Shown: positions 7,829-15,906 of the stretch, one piece after another | Numbering within the stretch: the stretch's first letter is position 1 | Layout of the letters: the number at the start of each line of letters is the position of its first letter | Assembly (NCBI GenBank): GCA_964495375.1 | Contig: CAZBWM010000034.1 | Location: forward strand, 1 to 64,000 | Direction of reading: 5' to 3' | From: JAIESQ01 sp964495375 | Lineage (GTDB): Bacteria > Planctomycetota > Planctomycetia > Pirellulales > JAEUIK01 | DNA length: 64,000 bases | Notes under the pieces: model-generated | Told to the model about the DNA's origin: nothing | The model's input: the letters and a program-made list of their open reading frames with translations, nothing else | Databases searched by the model: none | Made by a program: the position numbers and the translations under genes

Positions 7829-8713
7829 GTGTTGCTCAGCATGACGGGCTACGGCGAGGCGCACCGGCAAGAGGCCGGGCTGGCGATCGCCGTGGAAGTT
7901 CGCACGATCAATAGCCGGTACTTCAAACTATCGGTGCGCGCGGGGGAAACCTACGCGGTGCTCGAGCCCGACATCGAGGCGCTGGTTCGGCAGCACATCA
8001 AACGGGGGACGATTCAGGTCAATTTGCGAATCGATCGGGGACGGCGCGCCGAAGACTATCAGCTCAACGCTGTGGCCTTGGCAGCCTATCGCGAGCAGCT
8101 CGAGAAGCTGCACGCGGAGTGGCACATCGGCGAGCCGGTGACGCTCGAACGGCTGCTGGTTCTGCCGGGGGTTGTCGAAGACCACGTGCCCGACGAGCGC
8201 GAACTGGCCGATGAATGGCCGCTGATTTCGCAGACAGTCGAAGCGGCCCTGACGCAGTTGGCCGAGATGCGGCGCGTCGAAGGGGCGGCGATGGCCGCCG
8301 ACTTGCGGTCGAACACCGGCCAGATCGCCACGGCGCTCGAAGCGATCGCCAAACGGGCGCCGCTGGTGGTTGAAGGCTATCGTAACCGGCTCGAAGAGCG
8401 GCTGCGAAAGCTGTTGGCCGATTATCAACTGACGCTCGACCCCTCGGACCTATTGCGCGAAGTGAGCTTGTTCGCCGAGCGGAGTGACATTTCGGAAGAG
8501 GTCGTGCGGCTGCGCAGCCATCTGGAACAATTCGACGCGGCGCTCGACCTGTCCGAAAGCTCGGGACGCAAACTGGAGTTTGTCATCCAGGAAATGCACC
8601 GCGAGACGAACACCATCGGCTCGAAGGCGAACGACGTGGAAATTGCCCGGCACGTGATCGAGATCAAAACCGCCATCGAACGGATCCGCGAGATGATCCA
8701 GAACGTGGAGTAG
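7829..8713 (+). CDS. yicC: YicC/YloC family endoribonuclease
   Basis: The 294-residue protein starts with GTG and reads (M)LLSMTGYGEA, the conserved YicC N terminus, with INSRYFKLSVR close by. The C-terminal half holds LREVSLFAERSDISEE, and the hallmark ETNTIGSKANDVEI followed by VIEIKTAIERIREMIQN. Family members are hexameric endoribonucleases implicated in mRNA and small-RNA turnover. It precedes gmk by only 8 bases, the common yicC-gmk-rpoZ arrangement. The GTG start is favoured over the ATG four codons inside because homologues keep the residues before MTGYG. Confidence 0.93.
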   Translation: MLLSMTGYGEAHRQEAGLAIAVEVRTINSRYFKLSVRAGETYAVLEPDIEALVRQHIKRGTIQVNLRIDRGRRAEDYQLNAVALAAYREQLEKLHAEWHIGEPVTLERLLVLPGVVEDHVPDERELADEWPLISQTVEAALTQLAEMRRVEGAAMAADLRSNTGQIATALEAIAKRAPLVVEGYRNRLEERLRKLLADYQLTLDPSDLLREVSLFAERSDISEEVVRLRSHLEQFDAALDLSESSGRKLEFVIQEMHRETNTIGSKANDVEIARHVIEIKTAIERIREMIQNVE

Positions 8714-8721
8714 CTGGCTCC

Positions 8722-9321
8722 ATGACCGACGCCGCGCCAGGCCGCCTGATCGTCATTTCCGGACCTTCTGGGTCGGGGAAGAGCACGCTGGTGCGCGAAC
8801 TCTTGACGCGCTATCCCGGCCAGCTCGAGCTGAGCATTTCGGCGACAACGCGTGCCCCGCGGCCCGGCGAGCAAAACGGGATCGACTACCTGTTCTTGAG
8901 TCAGGAGGAATTCGCCCGGCGCCGCGAGCATGGCGACTTTCTCGAATGTTTCGAGGTTTATGAGGGGGGACACTGGTACGGCACGCTGTGGTCGCAGGTG
9001 GCCCCTAGTCTGGCCGCGGGAAAGCAGGTAGTCTTAGAGATTGACGTGCAGGGGACGCTGGCCGTGCTCGAGCGGTATCCCGAAGCCCTGACGATCTTTG
9101 TGGAGCCGGGCTCGCTCGACGAATTGGAGCTGCGGCTGCGGCGGCGCGGCACCGAATCGGAGCAGTCGATCGAGCGCCGCTTGGCTGGCGCACGACGCGA
9201 AATGACCTACGCCAACCGCTATCAATGCCGGATCGTGAACGACGATCTGGAAACCGCCATCGCGGCCTTGTGCCGCATCATCACTCAGACCCCCGAGGCG
9301 ACGAAATGCTCGAAGACCTGA
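8722..9321 (+). CDS. gmk: Guanylate kinase
   Basis: The 199-residue enzyme phosphorylates GMP to GDP using ATP. It shows the P-loop ISGPSGSGKSTLVREL near the N terminus, the GMP-binding segment SISATTRAPRPGEQNGIDYLF, EVYEGGHWYGT, and the lid region RRRGTESEQSIERRL. Length and motif spacing are normal. Its last 16 bases overlap the start of rpoZ in another frame, implying translational coupling, and yicC lies 8 bases upstream. Confidence 0.97.
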   Translation: MTDAAPGRLIVISGPSGSGKSTLVRELLTRYPGQLELSISATTRAPRPGEQNGIDYLFLSQEEFARRREHGDFLECFEVYEGGHWYGTLWSQVAPSLAAGKQVVLEIDVQGTLAVLERYPEALTIFVEPGSLDELELRLRRRGTESEQSIERRLAGARREMTYANRYQCRIVNDDLETAIAALCRIITQTPEATKCSKT

Positions 9322-9569
9322 AAGAAGAGGACATCATCAACAAGGTCGGCGGACGCTTCAAGCTCTCGGCGCTGATTCAGAAGCGCTTGGTGGCGCTCAA
9401 TGCCGGCGCACGCCCGCTGGTTGATCTCAATACGAGCGATCGTTTGCAGATCGTGATTCAAGAGATCATCCAGGACAAGATCTTTCTCGACACCTCGCTC
9501 AAGGTGCGCACCGTGGCCGAGCAGGAAGAGGCCGGCGGTCCCCCCGAGCTGGATCTCAGCAACTTGTAG
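9306..9569 (+). CDS. rpoZ: DNA-directed RNA polymerase subunit omega
   Basis: The 87-residue protein begins MLEDLKEEDIINKVGGRFKL and continues SALIQKRLVALNAGARPLV, the conserved omega core that clasps the beta-prime subunit and aids RNA polymerase assembly. Its start overlaps gmk by 16 bases, and the yicC-gmk-rpoZ-coaBC order is conserved in many bacteria, which supports the call despite the short length. An acidic C-terminal tail (EQEEAGGPPELDL) ends the protein. Confidence 0.9.
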   Translation: MLEDLKEEDIINKVGGRFKLSALIQKRLVALNAGARPLVDLNTSDRLQIVIQEIIQDKIFLDTSLKVRTVAEQEEAGGPPELDLSNL

Positions 9570-9585
9570 TCGCGGCAACCAATCT

Positions 9586-9685
9586 GGATCGGCTCGAAGC
9601 AACTTTTCCTCAGACTCTCTCTCCCCTTGCGGGAGAGGGCGGGGTGAGGGGTTCAAAAAGTAGAAAGTTGCTTTCGAGCCGATCC
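9586..9685. repeat. Mobile-looking repeat with long terminal inverted repeats
   Basis: About 100 bases between rpoZ and coaC are bounded by arms ggatcggctcgaagcaactt (from 9586) and aagttgctttcgagccgatc (9665-9684), reverse complements except for one extra base. The centre is a ctctccccttgcgggagagg core (9620-9639) followed by a gggtgagggg track, a sequence type seen as a dispersed repeat in many bacteria. No target duplication or transposase is visible. Confidence 0.65.
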
Positions 9686-9706
9686 TAAATGTCACGAGAG
9701 TCTGCG

Positions 9707-10252
9707 ATGAACGGCCGCGAGCTTGTGGTCGGCGTAACCGGTGGCATCGCGGCCTACAAGACCGCGGCGCTCGTCAGCCAATTGGTGCAAAGTGGCGCCA
9801 GCGTGACGGTGGTGCTGACGACGGCCGGCGAGAAGTTTGTCGGGCGTGCCACGTTCGAGGCGCTGACTGGCCGGCCCGTGAACAGCAGCGTCTTCGGCGA
9901 GCCGGCACATCCGCTGGGGGCCCACATCGATCTGGCCACGCGCGGCGAACTGTTGTGCGTGGCGCCGGCCACGGCCGATTTTCTGGCCAAGGCCGCGCAC
10001 GGCCTGGCTGACGACCTGTTGAGCACGTTGGTTTTGGCGTTCAACGGCCCCATCGTGTTGGCTCCGGCCATGAACACCGCGATGTGGGAGAAGCCGGCCG
10101 TGCAGCGCAATTTGCAGCAGTTGCGCGACGATGGCTTTCACATCGTCGACCCCGAGGCAGGCTGGCTCAGTTGCCGGCAGAAAGGGGTGGGCCGGATGGC
10201 GGCGCCGGAATCAATTCTGGCCGAGATCGTGCGGCATTTGCCTGCACGCTAG
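9707..10252 (+). CDS. coaC: Phosphopantothenoylcysteine decarboxylase (CoaC)
   Basis: This flavoprotein decarboxylates phosphopantothenoylcysteine in coenzyme A synthesis. With the ATG at 9707 it has 181 residues; an ATG at 9689 in the same frame is possible but lies at the edge of the repeat. Motifs are VVGVTGGIAAYKTAALV (FMN fold), the active histidine near residue 75 in LGAHIDLATRGELL, the LAPAMNTAMWE substrate motif (about 120) and the reducing cysteine near residue 156 in GWLSCRQKGVGRM. It is a stand-alone CoaC rather than the usual CoaBC fusion; the CoaB partner lies 64 bases downstream. Confidence 0.93.
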   Translation: MNGRELVVGVTGGIAAYKTAALVSQLVQSGASVTVVLTTAGEKFVGRATFEALTGRPVNSSVFGEPAHPLGAHIDLATRGELLCVAPATADFLAKAAHGLADDLLSTLVLAFNGPIVLAPAMNTAMWEKPAVQRNLQQLRDDGFHIVDPEAGWLSCRQKGVGRMAAPESILAEIVRHLPAR

Positions 10253-10316
10253 TCTAGACTTCTGATAGCTGAACCTCTGCGATCCAACTCGTCCTTACGC
10301 GACCGGGCGCACGCAC

Positions 10317-11024
10317 GTGGCACACATCCTCATCACGTCTGGCCCAACGCGGCAGTACCTCGATCCGGTGCGCTATTTAACAAACGCGTCGAGCGGTCGG
10401 ATGGGGCGCGCCTTGGCGCTGGCCGCGCTCGAGCTCGGTCACAAGGTGACGGTCGTCAGCGGGCCGGTTGAAGTGCCTTATCCTCGTAAGGCGCGGGTGC
10501 TGCGGGTGGTTTCGACCGAGGAGATGCTCGACGTCGCCCGCCAGCAGTTTGCCCACTGCGACGGACTGATCGGGGCGGCCGCGCCGTGTGACTATCGCCC
10601 GCAACAGGTCGCTCCCAGCAAGATCGCCAAAACGGGTGATCCGCTACGGCTGGAACTGATCGAAACGCCCGACATCGTGGCCACGCTGGCCGCCGAGCGG
10701 GGGGCTCATCAATGGGTGGTCGGCTTCGCCCTCGAGACTGAAGACCGCCGTTTGCGCGCGCTCGCCAAGCTGGAGAAGAAACGCTGCGACCTGGTGGTTT
10801 CCAACGGCCCAGACGCGATGAACGCGCCCGACAATCAGGTCGAGATTCTCGATCGAGCGGGGCACGTCGTCGATTCGCTGGCCGGTAGCAAGGAAGACGT
10901 CAGCCGCGGCATATTGCGCGTGATTCAAGCGCGGTTGATCGCTGTCGGCGCCGGTGACAGCGCCACGAATGGCGCCGCTGTGAAGAAGAAGACTATCGCG
11001 CGTCCGGCGCGAGCACGCAAATAG
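10317..11024 (+). CDS. coaB: Phosphopantothenate-cysteine ligase (CoaB)
   Basis: The 235-residue protein (GTG start) couples 4-phosphopantothenate to cysteine, the step before CoaC. It matches the CoaB half of CoaBC: ILITSGPTRQYLDPVRYLTN, the loop NASSGRMGRALA, AAAPCDYRPQ, SKIAKTGDPLRLELIETPDI, VVGFALETE and the LVVSNGPDAMNAPDNQVEIL segment. A basic, Ala/Lys-rich tail of about 25 residues follows the catalytic domain. The split of coaB from coaC into adjacent genes is the only unusual point. Confidence 0.93.
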   Translation: MAHILITSGPTRQYLDPVRYLTNASSGRMGRALALAALELGHKVTVVSGPVEVPYPRKARVLRVVSTEEMLDVARQQFAHCDGLIGAAAPCDYRPQQVAPSKIAKTGDPLRLELIETPDIVATLAAERGAHQWVVGFALETEDRRLRALAKLEKKRCDLVVSNGPDAMNAPDNQVEILDRAGHVVDSLAGSKEDVSRGILRVIQARLIAVGAGDSATNGAAVKKKTIARPARARK

Positions 11025-11058
11025 CGTCGAGTTCTGCGCCAGGCCGATTGTGCGGCGA

Positions 11059-12465
11059 TTATTCTGGCCGACCATGCGGTAGTGGCACGCCGGAAAGCAC
11101 CAGGTCGAGCGCACGCTGCGAGCGAATGCGCGGATAGTGCAGCTTGAGCTTCGTCGGTCGATCGGTGGCGGCCACTCCGCTCGGTCGGCGGAACGTCAGC
11201 TTCGCCCGCACGGCGCCACCATGCATCTCCTGCACGTGATTGGCGATGCCCCATGGCTTGTCGTCGGCGCCGAGCAGTTCAAAGCGATTCTCTTGAAACA
11301 ACACCTCGTGCGGCTCTGGCACAGCGTAGGGTCGCGCCACCAGCAGCGTGACTTGAAACTGATTTGATTCGATCGTTTGCTGATCCTCGATCACAACTTC
11401 GATGTCGTCTTGCTGGTAGGGCTCGCGCTTCGTGAAGTCGCCGACTTCCAACGTCGCGAAGTCGCCGACGGCCAGCAGATTCCAACGCAAGTGCAGGCGT
11501 TCGAGGCGCTCGGCGGCCACGGTCGGCGGGTGCAGCTTCAATTCGAGCGGCACCTGGCGAGTTTCGGGGCCGCAGACGTTCCAGCCGGTCGCGCTGACGC
11601 AGAGAGCCAATCGCTGTCCGGTGTCGGTCACGGCTTCGACAACGTCGGGCTGCACGCGGTAGGCAACGAGTCGAAAGCTGCTCTCCCACATCGCTTGCAG
11701 ATTGAGTTGAAACGTATGCGTGGCGCGGCGCTCCGTCTGCTTGTAGTGCAGGTCCTCGCGGAATTCGCGCCGCGCGGTCGTGGCTTCGATGCGCACCGGC
11801 CCGGCGTACGCCACGGGAGCCTGGCTGGTCGTTCCGGCGGAGATAATCAGCGCGGCCTCGCGGGTGTCGTAGTGCGGTCGCACCTGATTGCCCGACTTGC
11901 GGCACAGGTCGTCGAGCGCCTGCCAGAAGAACTGTTCGTCGGGGCTGAGTCGGATCGGCTTGTCGCGAAAGGCTTCGTAACCTTCGCCGATCACCAGCTT
12001 GTTGTGCGACGCGGCGGCCAACTGCTGCACGAGGGCCGTGGCCGGCTGTTCTTCGCCAGAGAGAGTGACGTGGGTGCCGGACCACAGTTCTTCGACCTTG
12101 ATGCGCCGCAGCAGATCGAGAGCCCGCACGCGGACCTCGGGGTCGGGGGAGCGGCCGGCGATTTCGAGTTGTTCGCGGCCGGCTTCGCCGAGCGAGAGCA
12201 ACTCGGTGTCGGCGGCTTGTCGCGCGGAGAACGACTCGTGCCCCAGATCGCGGATGAGGCGGGCGACACGGGCCACGGGGTCGGGGCTGGCGGCCGCCGC
12301 AGCTTCCGTGGCCTGATCGGCATTGGTGACCGGCGCCGCGGTCTCTTCGTCAGCTCCGCGAGTGCTCGTGGACGCCAGGGCCAGCGCTAACGCAATTGCC
12401 AATAGCAACGGCCGAGCGATACCTCGTTTTTTCGGTGACGGATGCGACTCCTGGCGACGCGCCAT
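11059..12465 (-). CDS. Exported protein of unknown function with HEAT-like repeat
   Basis: The 468-residue protein has a basic start (MARRQESHPSPKKRG) and a hydrophobic signal segment (about 18-37), so it is probably exported or anchored. After an Ala-rich linker, residues about 62-120 (ARLIRDLGHESFSARQAADT, then RVRALDLLRRI) look like a HEAT-type helical pair. The next part (about 140-205, with LVQQLAAASHNKLVIGEGY) weakly resembles an STN-like small domain. The rest is beta-rich with no motif I recognise. It is convergent with coaB (34 bases apart) and divergent from the sugar kinase gene. I assign no function. Confidence 0.75.
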   Translation of the reverse strand: MARRQESHPSPKKRGIARPLLLAIALALALASTSTRGADEETAAPVTNADQATEAAAAASPDPVARVARLIRDLGHESFSARQAADTELLSLGEAGREQLEIAGRSPDPEVRVRALDLLRRIKVEELWSGTHVTLSGEEQPATALVQQLAAASHNKLVIGEGYEAFRDKPIRLSPDEQFFWQALDDLCRKSGNQVRPHYDTREAALIISAGTTSQAPVAYAGPVRIEATTARREFREDLHYKQTERRATHTFQLNLQAMWESSFRLVAYRVQPDVVEAVTDTGQRLALCVSATGWNVCGPETRQVPLELKLHPPTVAAERLERLHLRWNLLAVGDFATLEVGDFTKREPYQQDDIEVVIEDQQTIESNQFQVTLLVARPYAVPEPHEVLFQENRFELLGADDKPWGIANHVQEMHGGAVRAKLTFRRPSGVAATDRPTKLKLHYPRIRSQRALDLVLSGVPLPHGRPE

Positions 12466-12702
12466 CGTTCTCTCCCAGCGAGGTGTCCTGCCAAACGATT
12501 TGAGCGCTTAACCGAGGGTCTGGCGGTCGAATCGATTGGTTGCTAGAAACGTGCGGTCGGCACGGGTGCGGGCGCGTGAGGCGGGACTTGGGGGTGCGGA
12601 CAATAACGGCCAGCAGGCACCAGCGTCAAGGTCAGCGAGCCCAGCCGGTGGGCGCGGAGAGTGCGTGGCGACTCGCGCCGCGGCGGATTTGCTAGCACGA
12701 TC

Positions 12703-12710
12703 AGGAAGGA
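12703..12710 (+). promoter_or_regulatory. Ribosome-binding site fixing a TTG start
   Basis: AGGAAGGA lies seven bases before the TTG at 12718. It supports TTG as the start of the kinase gene over the upstream in-frame GTG at 12661. Confidence 0.6.
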
Positions 12711-12717
12711 ATACCGC

Positions 12718-13671
12718 TTGTCGTTCGATTGCTTGAGCGTCGGCATCCTTGTTGCCGACCACCTGACGACACCGATCTCGCACGTTCCGCGAGCCGGGGA
12801 ACTTGTGCTGGCCGACGACTTGCCCGTCGCGGTCGGAGGCTGCGCCGCGAACGTGTCGTTGGATTTGGCGCGGGCCGGGGTGCGCGTGGCGACGATCGGC
12901 TGCGTGGGGGGAGACCTGTTCGGCCGCTACCTGATCGACGCCCTGGCCGCTGGGGGGGCGCACACCGCGGGCATCCGCGTTGCCGACGGCGCGCACACAT
13001 CGCAGACGCTGATTGTCAATGTGGCCGGCGAGGATCGACGCTTCGTCCATACGATCGGGGCCAACGCACTGTTGTGCGCCGACGACATACCGTTGGAGAT
13101 GGTTCGCCAGAGCAAGGTGCTGTACGTCGGCGGCTACTTGCTGCTGCGTGCGCTCGCGGGGGAGAAGTTAGCGGGCGTGTTTCGCGCGGCTCGCCAGGCA
13201 GGCGTCAAAACGGTGCTCGACATTGTGTTGCCGGGAAATGAAGACTGCTGGCCAGCGCTCGAAGCGGTTTTGCCTGAGACCGACGTGTTCTTGCCGAACT
13301 CGGACGAAGGGGAGGCACTGACCGGTCACCGCGACCCCGTGCAACAGGCAGAACGCTTCGTCGCAGCGGGGGCGGGCAGTGTCGTGATCACCTGCGGTGG
13401 CGGTGGCAGCGTGTTGGTCGATCGCGGCCAACGATTGCGGGCCGGCACCTACCCGGTGGATTATGTCGGCGGCACCGGCGCGGGAGACGCGTTCGACGCC
13501 GGCTATATCGCGGGCTTGTTGGCGGGCGCCGATGCCGCGGGATGCCTGGCGTGGGGAAGTGCCCTGGGGGCCAGTTGCGTGCGCGGCATCGGGGCGACCG
13601 ACACCGTCTTTAATCGCGATGAAGCGATCGCTTACATGGCGAAGCACAAGCTCGCCATCGCGCCGATCTAG
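12718..13671 (+). CDS. PfkB-family carbohydrate kinase
   Basis: This 317-residue ribokinase-like protein starts LSFDCLSVGILVADHLTTP from a TTG with a good ribosome-binding site. The first PfkB region is VGGCAANVSLDLARAGVRVA, then TIGCVGGDLFGRYL. The C-terminal signature with the anion hole and catalytic aspartate is YVGGTGAGDAFDAGYIAGLL (about residues 249-268). PNSDEGEALTGHRDP and VVITCGGGGSVLV are also typical. It should phosphorylate a sugar or nucleoside with ATP in the cytoplasm; the substrate cannot be told from sequence, and neighbours give no pathway clue. The lack of an obvious sugar transporter nearby argues against a dedicated catabolic operon. Confidence 0.9.
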   Translation: MSFDCLSVGILVADHLTTPISHVPRAGELVLADDLPVAVGGCAANVSLDLARAGVRVATIGCVGGDLFGRYLIDALAAGGAHTAGIRVADGAHTSQTLIVNVAGEDRRFVHTIGANALLCADDIPLEMVRQSKVLYVGGYLLLRALAGEKLAGVFRAARQAGVKTVLDIVLPGNEDCWPALEAVLPETDVFLPNSDEGEALTGHRDPVQQAERFVAAGAGSVVITCGGGGSVLVDRGQRLRAGTYPVDYVGGTGAGDAFDAGYIAGLLAGADAAGCLAWGSALGASCVRGIGATDTVFNRDEAIAYMAKHKLAIAPI

Positions 13672-13717
13672 CAGGGGCGGCGATCAAATCGCCATGCATC
13701 TCAGTCGGTCAAGATGT

Positions 13718-14485
13718 CTAGACCGTCAAGCTCGGTGCGGCGGTGACGAAGCTGCGATAGAGCTCGCCGGCGATTTCCAGATCGCGCGCCGAGTCGACCA
13801 GGGCCGTGCGCTGCCAGACGCGGCGGATGACTCCCTTCTCCAGATGCTCGTGCAACTGCTGGCAGACAATCGCCAGCCGCTCAGGCTCGGTAGGATCGAC
13901 GATGCCCCGGCCGGAGCGCAAATCGCCTGGCCGCACCATGACGATCAGGCTGGGCAAGTGGGCTTCGGGCAGGCGGAGCACTAAACAGATCGGCGACGCG
14001 CTGTCGGTCAATTCAAAACTGGGATCGCCCACTTGCCACGGTCGATGCCAATCGCGCGCTAGGTCGTCGCGCGGTAGCCAGACTTCGCGCGCCAGGGCGA
14101 CGTTATACGTGTAGATGCTCGGCACGCTGTCGAGGAGCGCCGTCTGCACCGACGTCTGCAAATCGATCACGGGATCGGCCGACGAACCAAACTCACTTGC
14201 GCGCCAATAGGCTTGCACCGCGACATCGCGCCGCGGCGATTGCGCGTACGAAACGACGAGATCCCCCTGGCGATCATAGGCGTCCAACAGCAGCTCGGGC
14301 TGTAGCGGAGTGCGCGTCTCGAAGGAGAGCCCGAGCAAGGCGCGCACTTCGGCGATCGGCCGCCCGCGGTATTGCAGGTCATGTAGTCCATGCGTGGGGT
14401 CGAGCAACTCAACCGTAGCGGCAAGCGCCTGCGATGCCAGATGCGCGTGCTCGGCGTCGATAGACCAGGTGGCTGGTTGAGACAC
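13718..14485 (-). CDS. Hypothetical protein downstream of structured leader
   Basis: The 255-residue protein (GTG start, VSQPATWSIDAEHAHLASQA) has no signal peptide, membrane helix or motif I recognise. It is mixed alpha/beta and moderately acidic, with LDPTHGLHDLQYRGRP, VDSARDLEIAGELYRSF near the ends. The coding frame is supported by codon pattern and length rather than homology. Its start lies 41 bases downstream of an intrinsic terminator that closes a structured RNA on the same strand, so its expression may depend on read-through of that terminator. It converges with the PfkB kinase gene, 46 bases away. Confidence 0.7.
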   Translation of the reverse strand: MSQPATWSIDAEHAHLASQALAATVELLDPTHGLHDLQYRGRPIAEVRALLGLSFETRTPLQPELLLDAYDRQGDLVVSYAQSPRRDVAVQAYWRASEFGSSADPVIDLQTSVQTALLDSVPSIYTYNVALAREVWLPRDDLARDWHRPWQVGDPSFELTDSASPICLVLRLPEAHLPSLIVMVRPGDLRSGRGIVDPTEPERLAIVCQQLHEHLEKGVIRRVWQRTALVDSARDLEIAGELYRSFVTAAPSLTV

Positions 14486-14526
14486 GGCAACGGCCTAGTT
14501 GGTCGGCAAGTTGCGGGAGCACCAAT

Positions 14527-14567
14527 AAAAAAACCCCGCCGTCCGCAACAAGTTACGTACGGCGGGG
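14527..14567 (-). terminator. Intrinsic terminator upstream of the hypothetical gene
   Basis: On the minus strand CCCCGCCGT and ACGGCGGGG (9 bp, 14534-14542 and 14559-14567) form a stem with a 16-base loop, followed by seven T (14533-14527). It is one of the clearest intrinsic terminators in the window and lies before, not after, the gene at 13718-14485. Confidence 0.8.
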
Positions 14568-14698
14568 CCGGAACAGAGAAGAGGCCGACCTCAGTTTTGG
14601 CAAGAACGGCACGCTGTCGGGCGATGGTTCTTGCGACTCTCTCAGGCGAACGAATCGTGCTCCGGGATGAATCTACGTCACCTTGCAGCGACGACGCC
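14527..14698 (-). ncRNA. Candidate structured RNA: 6S-like rod or attenuator leader
   Basis: A promoter at 14703-14730 and the terminator at 14527-14567 bound a transcript of about 170 bases with no open frame. By eye it folds into a long irregular rod: GCAAGAAC pairs with GTTCTTGC (8 bp, around 14598-14633), then GAGAGAG with CTCTTCTC, then CCGGAG with TTCCGG. The 5' segment GCTGCAAGGTGACGTA can also pair with TACGTAACTTGTTGC inside the terminator, in competition with the terminator stem. The size and rod shape recall 6S RNA; the competing pairing recalls a riboswitch or attenuator for the downstream gene. No known family was recognised by sequence. Confidence 0.5.
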
Positions 14699-14702
14699 CT
14701 TG

Positions 14703-14730
14703 ATAATAACAAGTCCAAGTGCCGTGTCCA
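14703..14730 (-). promoter_or_regulatory. Promoter of the candidate RNA
   Basis: Minus strand TGGACA (14730-14725) and TATTAT (14708-14703), each 5 of 6 to consensus, are separated by 16 bases. The predicted start, about 14698, opens the structured RNA. Confidence 0.5.
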
Positions 14731-14835
14731 GCTTTTCCTAAAAAAAATCAGCGGGGGCTAACCATTGGCTACCAAAAGACCGCGTGCGAGAAGTTGCGGA
14801 GGCTCGGTCGGTGTGGCGGCTCGTCGTGGCGCTCG

Positions 14836-14865
14836 TTGTCGGGGGCGCGGTGGCTCTCCTATAAT
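14836..14865 (+). promoter_or_regulatory. Promoter of the inositol-monophosphatase-like gene
   Basis: A perfect TATAAT (14860-14865) lies 18 bases after TTGTCG (14836-14841). The start would be near 14872, about 57 bases before the ATG at 14929. Confidence 0.55.
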
Positions 14866-14928
14866 CTTCGCGGAACCTGCCAAACGTTAAACTCCCTGGT
14901 CAAGGCGGCCATTTCCCGATTGGATGTA

Positions 14929-15705
14929 ATGCAAGATTTCGCAGTAGTTTGTGAACAAGCGGCCCGGGCTGCCGGAAAGGTGCTGCTCGACTGGCGCGGC
15001 CGCTTCGAGGTGCGTGAAAAGGGCCCCGCCGACCTGGTGACCCAGGCCGACCTGGCGAGCCAGGAAGTGGTCCGCGACATCCTGCTCGGAGCCTTTCCCG
15101 ACCACGCTTTTTTGAGCGAGGAGGAGCCGAATCGCCCGCCGGCGGGTGGCTATCGCTGGATTGTGGACCCTTTGGACGGCACGATGAACTACGTGCACGG
15201 GCTCTACGGCTACTGTTCTTCCATCGCCCTGGAGCGAGACGGCGAAGTGCTCGCCGCGACGATTTACGAGCCGCAGCACGATACCTGCTATTCGGCCAGC
15301 CTGGGGGGCGGGGCGTTCTGTAACGGCAAGCGGCTCTCCGTAAGCAGCGCTCAACGACTCGACGAAGCGCTTGTGGCCGTCAGCTTTCCGCCGCGAGTTC
15401 AGCGATCGAGCGACGAGGTGCTGAACTTCCTCGAAGTGCTGGAATCCTGCCGGGGGGTGCGCCGGCTCGGATCGGCGGCCCTGAATCTTTCGTATGTCGC
15501 CGCGGGGCAGCTCGACGGGTTTTGGGCCACGGAAACGCACGCCTGGGACATCGCCGCGGGGTTGCTGATTGTTCGCGAAGCTGGCGGAATCATGACCGCG
15601 ATGGACGGCGGGCCCCTTGATTTCAACCGCCCGAAGTTCGTGGCGGCCTCGACCCCCGAATTGCACGCGGCGCTGCGTGCCCGGCTGCGCCCCGGAACGC
15701 CCTGA
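14929..15705 (+). CDS. Inositol monophosphatase family protein
   Basis: The 258-residue protein belongs to the metal-dependent IMPase/SuhB fold. Metal-binding motif 1 is WIVDPLDGTMNYVHGLYGY (about residue 80), preceded by the glutamate of FLSEEEPNRP; motif 2 is the C-terminal THAWDIAAGLLIVREAGG. It also has DLVTQADLASQ near the N terminus. The enzymes hydrolyse inositol phosphates or related small phosphates; SuhB members also act in rRNA processing, so the substrate is open. I use the ATG at 14929, 57 bases after the predicted transcription start; an in-frame TTG lies three codons upstream. Confidence 0.9.
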   Translation: MQDFAVVCEQAARAAGKVLLDWRGRFEVREKGPADLVTQADLASQEVVRDILLGAFPDHAFLSEEEPNRPPAGGYRWIVDPLDGTMNYVHGLYGYCSSIALERDGEVLAATIYEPQHDTCYSASLGGGAFCNGKRLSVSSAQRLDEALVAVSFPPRVQRSSDEVLNFLEVLESCRGVRRLGSAALNLSYVAAGQLDGFWATETHAWDIAAGLLIVREAGGIMTAMDGGPLDFNRPKFVAASTPELHAALRARLRPGTP

Positions 15706-15906
15706 GATTCGGAGATTTGTCCCCGCAGCGGCTGTTTTCGCGACCCCCAATCATCGCGGCGGCAGCCCGCGCTATTGTCGCGATAGGGTTGTAGTTACAC
15801 TGAAAAGGGCCGCTCGGGCTCCATTTTTTCACGCACATCTTGCCGTCATGTCTGACGGCGGTAGGGACGCTCGACGAGGCCCGGACGGCGGTCCGCTTCA
15901 AGGGAC

